This document shows positions 1-5,329 of a DNA stretch of 5,885 bases, in pieces (the first letter of the stretch is position 1; each line of letters begins with the position of its first letter). Source of the stretch: Bacteroidales bacterium (GTDB taxonomy: Bacteria > Bacteroidota > Bacteroidia > Bacteroidales > JALTDM01); assembly GCA_027073875.1 (NCBI GenBank), contig JALTEO010000355.1, forward strand, positions 1 to 5,885, read 5' to 3'. The notes under the pieces are model-generated. The model did not search any database and had not been told where the DNA came from. It worked only from the letters and a program-made list of their open reading frames with translations. The position numbers were made by a program, and so were the translations under genes.

Positions 1-1
1 C

Positions 2-1276
2 TATATTGATAAAACATACTGGTATTCACCTAGTTTAGATATTTACTTTAATAAAAAACTAAAAAACAACCAAGAGTTTTCGGCAAATATTGTTTCAACC
101 TTATATCAAACAAGTTATTCAAATAGTGTAATTCAAAAAACAGATACAAGCACATTTTTCTCATATTTCTCAGATATTTTAAATACTAAACGCTCTATCA
201 TTTCGGAGGTTCTTTATGAAAAAAAATTAAAAAATGTCAAATTCAGTACCGGAATATCAGGGTCTTTTAACTATTCAAACCAAAATAATACAACTATTTC
301 CTATTCAACAACTGCTAGTTCATACACTACTGATTACTATTATTTTGCAGAAGTTGCCGGAAAGAAAAAGAAATTATCTTACAATGTAGGATTAGGAGTA
401 AAATACAATACTTTTTTTAGCAATGAATTATCTTCAGCATATGATTTTTATGCACTAAGACCAAGAGTTTATCTTGGTTATGATTTAAATAAGAATTCTA
501 AAATTCGTGCAAATTCTGCAATTGGGCAAAACTCTCCTTCGTTAAGTATGCTAAGTTCAAATGTTGTATATATTGATTCTATCTTTTTAACTAAAGGAAA
601 CCCTTTACTAAGACCATATAACACTTATTATAACTCATTAGAATATTCATTTACAAAATCTAAGTTTCAGTTTTATCTTGCTCTAATATACAATTATCTT
701 GATAAACCTTTTTTACCAATTGTAATAACAAAAAACAATGTTTTTGAGAGTACTTCTGAAAATTATTTATGGGAAAAACAATATTTCCCACAAACAAGTA
801 TTACATATAAACCTTTTTCTAATCTAAGTATAAATTTATATTATACACTTTTATATTTTGAGAGTAAACTAAATAATACCAATAGTTTACTAAGCCATTC
901 TTACAATGGGGGATTGAGTTATATATTTAAAAAATATTTTACTATTGATTTCATCGTGTCAAACAATGGGAAATATCTAAATGGTGAATATATTGTTAAA
1001 GGTGAATCTACTACTACTCTACAGATTAAATATACAAAAGGAAACTTTTCTTTTTTCGTAGGAATGTTGCAACCGTTTGAGAAATCTATTGAATATCAAA
1101 ATAAATTAGTTGATGGTGCACCACTGGAGAAAATAAGTACCTCAAACATATATGATAATGGGCAAATGATTTATTTAAAGCTTAATTATTATATTTCCTT
1201 TGGGAAAAAACCTAAAGATTTTTCACAAAAATTATACAATGAAGACTCTGACTCAGGAGTTTTTGAGGGTAATTAA
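2..1276 (+). CDS. Outer-membrane beta-barrel protein, TonB-receptor-like (5' partial)
   Basis: The frame is open from base 2 to the TAA at 1274-1276, giving 424 residues; the start lies left of the window, so the ATG at 548 is an internal methionine. The visible part is all barrel: alternating aromatic/polar strands separated by N/S/T/K-rich loops. Residues 199-205 (GNPLLRP) match the 'GNPxLxPE' signature of TonB-dependent-receptor barrels. The end has a last strand (LKLNYYISFGKK, about 392-403) followed by a short tail with NEDSDSG, which I associate with the Bacteroidota 'outer membrane protein beta-barrel family'. Family members usually carry a signal peptide, a carboxypeptidase-like or plug domain and then the barrel; those parts would lie upstream and cannot be checked. 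The role is probably uptake or a surface barrel in the outer membrane; the substrate is unknown. The gene is clearly more AT-rich than the operon beside it and converges on secG. Confidence 0.88.
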   Translation, partial: YIDKTYWYSPSLDIYFNKKLKNNQEFSANIVSTLYQTSYSNSVIQKTDTSTFFSYFSDILNTKRSIISEVLYEKKLKNVKFSTGISGSFNYSNQNNTTISYSTTASSYTTDYYYFAEVAGKKKKLSYNVGLGVKYNTFFSNELSSAYDFYALRPRVYLGYDLNKNSKIRANSAIGQNSPSLSMLSSNVVYIDSIFLTKGNPLLRPYNTYYNSLEYSFTKSKFQFYLALIYNYLDKPFLPIVITKNNVFESTSENYLWEKQYFPQTSITYKPFSNLSINLYYTLLYFESKLNNTNSLLSHSYNGGLSYIFKKYFTIDFIVSNNGKYLNGEYIVKGESTTTLQIKYTKGNFSFFVGMLQPFEKSIEYQNKLVDGAPLEKISTSNIYDNGQMIYLKLNYYISFGKKPKDFSQKLYNEDSDSGVFEGN

Positions 1277-1333
1277 AAAAAATAACTTTACTTTATTGTC
1301 CACCAGACGCAGTAAATTATGTAAATATGCAAT

Positions 1334-1357
1334 GGATGGAAATCATCCTTTATTATG
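1334..1357 (+). terminator. Weak candidate terminator for the barrel gene
   Basis: GGATG (1334-1338) and CATCC (1344-1348) form a perfect 5-bp stem with a 5-base loop, followed by TTTATTAT. It lies 58 bases after the stop codon of the barrel gene in the right orientation. The stem is short and the T run is interrupted, so this is only a candidate. Confidence 0.3.
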
Positions 1358-1452
1358 AGTTTTGGTCGTTGTATTTGTTAGGTATTTCGTTATTAGGTTC
1401 AAGTTGTTTGGGTTGTTTTTTGGTTACTAAATCTGAAATCAATATTTGGTGT

Positions 1453-1484
1453 TCGGTATTCGTCATTCAAAAAAATAATACCGA
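1453..1484. repeat. Perfect 8-bp inverted repeat (hairpin)
   Basis: TCGGTATT (1453-1460) and AATACCGA (1477-1484) are perfect reverse complements around a 16-base A-rich loop. It is partly enclosed by a second pair, GGTGTTC (1448-1454) and GAACACC (1533-1539), which would bracket the whole 1448-1539 block. The two pairings share bases 1453-1454, so they overlap slightly. This looks like a structured intergenic element; I cannot name a family. Confidence 0.55.
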
Positions 1485-1501
1485 TTAGTGCTAAAGGCAA
1501 C

Positions 1502-1533
1502 CTCCCAAAGGGACTCTTTTGGAGCTTCGGGAG
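1502..1533. repeat. GC-richer hairpin, CTCCCAAAG / CTTCGGGAG
   Basis: Bases 1502-1510 and 1525-1533 are complementary at 8 of 9 positions around a 14-base middle. This is the most GC-rich stem in an otherwise AT-rich intergenic region, about 180 bases past the secG stop. It could stop transcription from either side or be part of a dispersed palindromic element. No T run follows on either strand, so it is not a textbook intrinsic terminator. Confidence 0.5.
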
Positions 1534-1553
1534 AACACCGATTTAACCCCAAA

Positions 1554-1594
1554 AATTTACAGAATTTTTTACGATTAAGTAATGCCAACAAATT
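1554..1594 (+). repeat. Direct repeat, left copy (pairs with 5123-5161)
   Basis: Bases 1554-1579 match 5123-5148 at 23 of 26 positions, including the exact shared core TACGATTAAG. After a slightly different spacer both copies continue with AACAAATT (1587-1594 and 5154-5161). Both copies are in the same orientation, in intergenic DNA, on opposite sides of the four-gene operon. This suggests a dispersed intergenic repeat; its family and function are unknown to me. Confidence 0.6.
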
Positions 1595-1655
1595 TGGAAT
1601 TTTACAAAACCCCAAATTTGGGTATTTCTAAATCGGGATTTCCCGCATTCCTAAC

Positions 1656-1708
1656 CCTTTATTCATCGCACATTCATACAATTCATTACATTCTTGTATG
1701 AATAAAGG
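1656..1708 (-). terminator. Two competing hairpins just downstream of secG
   Basis: ATTCATACAA (1672-1681) and TTGTATGAAT (1694-1703) form a perfect 10-bp stem with a 12-base loop. CCTTTATTCAT (1656-1666) and ATGAATAAAGG (1698-1708) form a perfect 11-bp stem. The two share bases 1698-1703, so only one can form at a time. They begin 6 bases after the secG stop in the transcript and are the natural candidates for the operon 3' end. The stems are AT-rich and no run of U follows, so they may protect the mRNA end rather than terminate transcription. Confidence 0.45.
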
Positions 1709-1714
1709 AGTTAA

Positions 1715-2077
1715 CTATTTTGCAGGTTGTCCTGTGGGAGGTGCTTGTTGTGGTTTTTGTTGTGGTGCTGTTGTCGGGAAATTTGGCATAGCCGACGGGT
1801 CAGCAGCTTCTTGAATTTGTTTTTCGATTACCGATTTATTTTGGTCGGCACCGGCACGAGGAATTGTCATACTGGCTATTACTGAGAATACAACCAGTGT
1901 AACGGCTAAAACCCAAGTTGCTTTTTCCAAAAAGTCTGTTGTTTTTCTTACGCCCATTATTTGGTTGGAGCCGGCGAAGTTTGCGGCTAAACCACCACCT
2001 TTAGAATTTTGAACTAAAACAATAAGCATCAATAGAATACTAACAACTAATATCAGAATGGATAATACTGTGTACAT
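1715..2077 (-). CDS. secG: Preprotein translocase subunit SecG
   Basis: This 120-residue protein is the small accessory subunit of the SecYEG channel in the inner membrane and assists SecA-driven export. Two hydrophobic segments (about 2-22 and 54-72) flank the diagnostic SecG loop: VLVQNSKGGGLAANFAGSNQ (20-39) followed by a short G-V-R-K-T-T-D-F-L-E-K stretch (42-52). The tail after residue 73 is hydrophilic and ends rich in Q and P (about 97-120), which E. coli-type SecG lacks in this form. The ATG at 2075-2077 lies 6 bases after the stop of the TPR gene and directly begins the first membrane segment, so the start is secure. It is the last gene of the operon and is followed by the hairpins at 1656-1708. 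No clear Shine-Dalgarno site precedes it. Confidence 0.96.
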   Translation of the reverse strand: MYTVLSILILVVSILLMLIVLVQNSKGGGLAANFAGSNQIMGVRKTTDFLEKATWVLAVTLVVFSVIASMTIPRAGADQNKSVIEKQIQEAADPSAMPNFPTTAPQQKPQQAPPTGQPAK

Positions 2078-2083
2078 GGTAAA

Positions 2084-3310
2084 TTATTTTAATTTTAATT
2101 TTATTTTCTCAATTTGGGCTGCAAAGTAACTACTTTTTTCGGGATAATGCAATATTAATTTTTGATAAATTTTTATTGCTTCCTCAAAATGTTTCTGTTT
2201 ATAGTAGATTTTTGCCAGAGTTTCCGAAAATAGATTATCGGTTGAATGGGCTGAATCTGCTGCGAAACTTTGAGGAGTGACAGTCTCTTTTGGTTTAGAA
2301 ATAGATGGATTTTCAGTAATAAATTTTGTAATCAAATCATCATCCGATAAATTTTCCGAAACTGAATTTTCAGGTTCCGGTTTTTTATTGAGAATGGTTA
2401 TCCATTCCATAAAGTTGTGGACTTCGTCTGTTGGAATTGCCGGTTCCGGTTTTTTGACATCTGTTTTTGTTTCGGCGGGTTTTAAATCTTTTATTGCTTT
2501 CGGGATGGTTGGTGGTTCTTGCTGTTTTTCAGATTTTACTTTTGGCTCGGAGGTCTTAGGGGCTTCAGTATCAGGGTGTTCTTTAGTTATTTCCTTGTCT
2601 GATTTTGTTTTTGCCGGAGGTTCCGATTTTTCTTGGGTTGTTTTTTCAATGGTCTTAATTTCCTCTGGTGGCTTGTATGTTGTGCCTTTTAATTTGGCGT
2701 GTTTTTCCAAAATTAAATCGGCAATAGACTTTTGTGTTACCGGTTTTTCTTCGGTGGCAGATTCCGGAACTTTTTCTTTGGGCTTGGAAATTTCTTTTAT
2801 TTCTTCCTTTTGCGGAGTTACTTTTTGGGCTTCCGTTACTTTTTCTTTTTGTGGCTCAGGTTCTACAGGTATTTCTTTTTTCCCGGCAACCACTTTTGGC
2901 TTTGTTTCTTGCGTTTTTTCAGGTTCAACGATATTCTCGGAACTGATAGTTTCTTCTTGCTTTTCTGTTGGTTTCTCCGGAACTTTTTCTTCCGGTTTTG
3001 GGACAGGAGTTGTTTTTTCTTGAGGATTTTCAGCAACAACGGGTTCCGGTGTTTCAGGTTTTTCAGTGGCAACCTGTTTTGATCGTTCAATTATTTGAAA
3101 TAATTTCTTTCGGTCTGCCACAAACAAAGCGGAAGACTTCAGCCGGTTTTCAAATTCTATATCCTCGATAAAATAAAGATTTTCTAAAAGTAACAGATGC
3201 CCGGTTTGAAAAAAAGGATAATCATTGACCAATGCCGAAATCTCCGGCAACGATGATTTGCTCAAATTCTTAGGACGGTCAATATAACTGTAAAATTCCT
3301 TTTTGTTCAT
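2084..3310 (-). CDS. TPR protein with long K/E/P-rich linker
   Basis: The 408-residue protein has three parts. Residues 1-79 look folded (YPFFQTGHLLLLENL at 31-45). Residues about 80-294 are a low-complexity stretch dominated by K, E, P, T and Q, probably disordered. The C-terminal part has FMEW (300-303), a D-D-L-I-T-K-F-I-T-E-N-P-S-I segment (324-337), and one TPR-like unit at about 360-392 (ETLAKIYYKQKHFEEAIKIY, then LHYPEKS). I recognise this end from hypothetical proteins next to secG in Bacteroidota, but no function is known to me. There is no signal peptide or membrane segment, so it is probably cytoplasmic. Its ATG overlaps the preceding stop by one base (TAATG), which suggests translational coupling. 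A short SIADLI motif at 195-200 interrupts the linker and may be a conserved interaction site. A single TPR usually needs a partner or self-assembly, so a scaffold role is possible but is inference. Confidence 0.85.
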   Translation of the reverse strand: MNKKEFYSYIDRPKNLSKSSLPEISALVNDYPFFQTGHLLLLENLYFIEDIEFENRLKSSALFVADRKKLFQIIERSKQVATEKPETPEPVVAENPQEKTTPVPKPEEKVPEKPTEKQEETISSENIVEPEKTQETKPKVVAGKKEIPVEPEPQKEKVTEAQKVTPQKEEIKEISKPKEKVPESATEEKPVTQKSIADLILEKHAKLKGTTYKPPEEIKTIEKTTQEKSEPPAKTKSDKEITKEHPDTEAPKTSEPKVKSEKQQEPPTIPKAIKDLKPAETKTDVKKPEPAIPTDEVHNFMEWITILNKKPEPENSVSENLSDDDLITKFITENPSISKPKETVTPQSFAADSAHSTDNLFSETLAKIYYKQKHFEEAIKIYQKLILHYPEKSSYFAAQIEKIKLKLK

Positions 3311-3822
3311 TACCAGTTGGCGACTGAATTATTAAAAATATCTTCGGTTATTTTCTCCAAAATTTGGTCAATCAGTTCTTGTTCTACATCTTCAATGCTT
3401 TCGGTAGCATCAAAATCTTCGTAGTTGGAAAATGATTTGACAAAATCTTGTTTTGGGTCTTTTGTATTTGTAAATATTACTTTTATAGAAATTGTCAATC
3501 GGTTTTGAGCGGCGGTTTCACTTCCCGTAACGGCAATGGGCGTAACTGTATAACCCGTAATTTCTCCGGCATAATCCAAATCGCCGACACCCGAAGTAAC
3601 TAATTGTAATGTCGTCTGCGACAGTAGTTTATCTTTTAGCTTTTCGGAAAATGATTGACTCAATGTAGGGACATACATTGGGGCATGATTCGGAAAATCT
3701 TGTACCGAAAAAGTTTTTACATCGGGTGCAATGGAAGTGCCTGTCAAACTATAATTAATTTTACAGCTTACCATAACTACTCCTATAAGGAGAAAAAGTC
3801 CTATGCGATACTTAAAGCTCAA
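3310..3822 (-). CDS. lptE: LptE-family outer-membrane lipoprotein (TTG start)
   Basis: The 170-residue protein has a lipoprotein signal: K4 and R6, a hydrophobic core, then MVSC with the lipidated cysteine at 20. The mature part resembles the Bacteroidota LptE family: SLTGTSIAPDVKTFSVQDFP (25-44), TLSQSFSEKLKDKLLSQT (53-70), DYAGEITGYTVTPIAV (83-98), NRLTISIKVIFTN (107-119), and a helical end finishing in SVANW. In the best-known systems LptE sits in the outer membrane and supports LptD during LPS insertion; that role here comes from family knowledge. The start is forced: the in-frame TAA at 3835-3837 leaves only five codons, none of them ATG or GTG, and the only later ATG is residue 17, inside the signal peptide. 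TTG at 3820-3822 is therefore the likely start, 11 bases inside the end of the regulator gene. The stop overlaps the next ATG by one base. Confidence 0.88.
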   Translation of the reverse strand: MSFKYRIGLFLLIGVVMVSCKINYSLTGTSIAPDVKTFSVQDFPNHAPMYVPTLSQSFSEKLKDKLLSQTTLQLVTSGVGDLDYAGEITGYTVTPIAVTGSETAAQNRLTISIKVIFTNTKDPKQDFVKSFSNYEDFDATESIEDVEQELIDQILEKITEDIFNNSVANW

Positions 3823-5023
3823 TTTCGTATTCTTTTAATTTTCTATATAGTGTCCGTTCGGAAATGCCCAAATCTTGTGCTGCATATTTCCGTTTGCCGT
3901 TATATTTTTCCAGTGCCTTGATAATAAGCTCCTTCTCTTTGTCGGCAATAGATAGTGACTCTTCTACATACTCCGTGGTGTCTTCAACGCCGGCTGTTTC
4001 TACAGTAAAATGTGGCTTTTTCTCCGGGACGGTAATTTCCACTTTCTTATCTAAGTTAAAAAAATCATTTTCTTCAGGTTTTGGCGGGGAATAACTTCCT
4101 GCTGACAAATGAGAAATTGTTTTTTTCATTTCGTCAATATCTTTTTTCATGTCGAACAGAATTTTATATAATATTTCCCGCTCGGTAGAAAATGTTTTTT
4201 CGTCAATACCGCCTTTATAGATGGCAGGTAATTTACTTTCAAAATATTCGGGCAAATATTTTTTGAGTACTTCGCCACTAATGGTACGGTTTTCCTCAAT
4301 GATAGAGATTTGCTCCGTAATATTCTTTAGTTGTCGTATATTACCGGGCCACCGGTAGTTTCCAAGTACATGGATGGCATCGTCAGAAAGGCGAATAGGC
4401 GGCATATTATATTTTTCGGCAAAGTCGCCGGCAAACTTTCTGAATAATAGATGAATATCTTCTTTTCGCTCGCGTAATGGCGGCAGATAAATAGGTACGG
4501 TATTGAGGCGGTAAAATAAATCTTCGCGAAACTTTCCGTTTTGTATGGATTCCGTTACATTAATATTAGTAGCGGCAATTACCCGCACATTGGTTTTTTG
4601 AACGGTGGACGAACCGACTTTCATAAATTCTCCTGTTTCCAGCACCCGTAATAACCGCACTTGTGTTTCCAATGGTAACTCGGCAATTTCATCTAAAAAG
4701 ATAGTGCCATTGTCGGCTTCTTCAAAATATCCTTTTCGTTTTTCGTGTGCACCGGTAAATGCTCCTTTTTCGTGACCAAATAACTCGGAGTTGATAGTGC
4801 CTTCTGGAATGGCTCCGCAGTTAACGGCAATATATTTATTGTGTTTTCTCGTACTGTTTTGATGAATAATTTGCGGAATAATTTCTTTTCCCGTGCCGCT
4901 TTCGCCCGTGATAAATACGGATAAGTCTGTTTGTGCTACTTGCATGGCAATATCAATAGCTCGGTTTAATAAGGGCGAGTTGCCAATGATGGAGAATCGT
5001 TGTTTAACCTGAAGAATATCCAT
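3812..5023 (-). CDS. Sigma-54-dependent AAA+ transcription activator, Fis-type HTH
   Basis: Numbered from the ATG at 5021-5023 (403 residues). It has the bacterial enhancer-binding-protein AAA+ core at about 12-247: Walker A GESGTGKE (40-47), the sigma-54 contact loop GAFTGA (87-92), Walker B with GTIFLDE (106-112), the arginine-finger region FREDLFYRLN (165-174), PPLRERKEDI (181-190) and sensor II WPGNIRQLKN (225-234). A poorly conserved linker (about 250-360) leads to a Fis-type helix-turn-helix at about 363-403 (AAQDLGISERTLYRKLKEYE). All catalytic motifs are intact, so it should hydrolyse ATP and open sigma-54 promoters. It has no receiver, PAS or GAF domain before the AAA+ core, so it may be controlled by its level or a partner. 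The frame extends 8 codons upstream to a GTG at 5045-5047. I prefer the ATG because the sequence from MDILQVKQRF onwards fits the family start as I know it, and the GTG lies in a candidate promoter box. It is the first gene of the operon. Confidence 0.93.
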   Translation of the reverse strand: MDILQVKQRFSIIGNSPLLNRAIDIAMQVAQTDLSVFITGESGTGKEIIPQIIHQNSTRKHNKYIAVNCGAIPEGTINSELFGHEKGAFTGAHEKRKGYFEEADNGTIFLDEIAELPLETQVRLLRVLETGEFMKVGSSTVQKTNVRVIAATNINVTESIQNGKFREDLFYRLNTVPIYLPPLRERKEDIHLLFRKFAGDFAEKYNMPPIRLSDDAIHVLGNYRWPGNIRQLKNITEQISIIEENRTISGEVLKKYLPEYFESKLPAIYKGGIDEKTFSTEREILYKILFDMKKDIDEMKKTISHLSAGSYSPPKPEENDFFNLDKKVEITVPEKKPHFTVETAGVEDTTEYVEESLSIADKEKELIIKALEKYNGKRKYAAQDLGISERTLYRKLKEYEIEL

Positions 5024-5046
5024 AGAATTACTTTTATTTTCTGACA

Positions 5047-5065
5047 CAAAAGTATGACAAAATTA
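5047..5065 (-). promoter_or_regulatory. Candidate Bacteroidota -7 boxes for the operon
   Basis: On the minus strand, TAATTTTG (5065-5058) and TACTTTTG (5054-5047) both match the Bacteroidota primary-sigma -7 consensus TAnnTTTG. They sit 24-42 bases upstream of the regulator's ATG. The -33 side is weak: the nearest TTG (5081-5079) is 13 or 24 bases away, not the usual 19-21. If the second box is used, transcription would begin near 5040 and exclude the upstream GTG, supporting the ATG start. Confidence 0.35.
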
Positions 5066-5122
5066 CATACTTTTTTAACAAGAATGGCATAAAAAAATAT
5101 CTAAGTGAGAATTAATCAGGGA

Positions 5123-5161
5123 AATTCACGGAATTTTCTACGATTAAGATACTAACAAATT
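5123..5161 (+). repeat. Direct repeat, right copy (pairs with 1554-1594)
   Basis: This copy shares 23 of 26 bases with 1554-1579 and the trailing AACAAATT. Its left end contains a small inverted repeat, AAATTC-ACG-GAATTT (5122-5136), which is only partly kept in the left copy. It lies about 100 bases upstream of the regulator start. Confidence 0.6.
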
Positions 5162-5175
5162 CGTCTATTTTGAAA

Positions 5176-5309
5176 ATGAAACTGTATCAAAAGTTTTAAA
5201 TCTATTTTATTTGTCATATTGAGCGTAGTCGAAATATCTCATATTCAAACAAATAGATTCTTCACTGCGTTCAGAATGACAAAAATGAACTTTTTTGAGA
5301 CAGCCTCTT
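5176..5309. repeat. MITE-like nested palindromic intergenic element
   Basis: The outer arms are 5176-5195 (containing CTGTATCAAAAGTT) and 5288-5309 (the complement of GGCTGTCTCAAAAAAGTT). The inner arms are TTGTCATATTGAGCG (5211-5225) and CGTTCAGAATGACAA (5268-5282), complementary at 12 of 15 positions and continuing imperfectly inward. A further pair, 5199-5213 with 5246-5259, competes with the inner stem. The 'GTCATTCTGAGCG ... TTCAGAATGAC' and 'GAGACAGCCTC' motifs are, from memory, widespread in intergenic regions of Bacteroidota. There is no transposase, so if mobile it would depend on an enzyme in trans. It ends 20 bases before the next start codon. Confidence 0.65.
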
Positions 5310-5329
5310 ATTAAAAAAAAACAAACAAT

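Larger units (their letters stand above)
1277..1714. other. Convergent intergenic region, palindrome-rich, no convincing gene
   Basis: These 438 bases separate the 3' ends of the barrel gene (+) and secG (-). The region holds several inverted repeats, listed separately, and one copy of a sequence repeated at 5123-5161. It also has a 12-base perfect palindrome, CCCAAATTTGGG, at 1611-1622. The only open frame of note is 1327-1488 (+), 53 codons, hydrophobic, with no recognisable family and overlapping a perfect inverted repeat; I do not call it a gene. The content suits a bidirectional termination zone plus degenerate intergenic repeats, but that function is inferred. Confidence 0.7.
5024..5329. 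other. Divergent intergenic region with repeats and candidate promoter
   Basis: These 306 bases lie between two divergent starts. From left to right they hold candidate -7 boxes for the operon (5047-5065), the right copy of a direct repeat (5123-5161), and a nested palindromic element (5176-5309). I see no open frame worth calling, no RNA gene, and no sigma-54-type -24/-12 promoter (TGGCA followed at the right spacing by TTGC). No strong TAnnTTTG box is visible for the rightward gene. Confidence 0.65.

Noticed and set aside
548..1276. A separate 242-residue protein starting at ATG 548
   Set aside because: The same frame is open back to base 2 with matching barrel-type sequence, so this ATG is internal to a longer gene.
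1327..1488. A 53-codon hydrophobic open frame in the convergent spacer
   Set aside because: There is no family resemblance or ribosome site, and its end runs through a perfect inverted repeat. The length is compatible with chance in AT-rich DNA.
2277..3023. A 248-codon open frame on the plus strand
   Set aside because: It lies antisense to the K/E/P-rich linker, whose codons read as S/F/G-rich sequence on the other strand. The product is low-complexity with no domain, and the minus-strand gene is well supported at both ends. The other small plus-strand frames at 2732-3171 are rejected for the same reason.
3655..4094. Small plus-strand frames over the lptE/regulator junction
   Set aside because: They are antisense to two genes with strong family motifs and have no recognisable product.
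5085..5102. TGGCA followed by an A/T run, as a possible sigma-54 promoter upstream of the secreted-protein gene
   Set aside because: No TTGC element occurs at the required distance, so it does not match the -24/-12 consensus.
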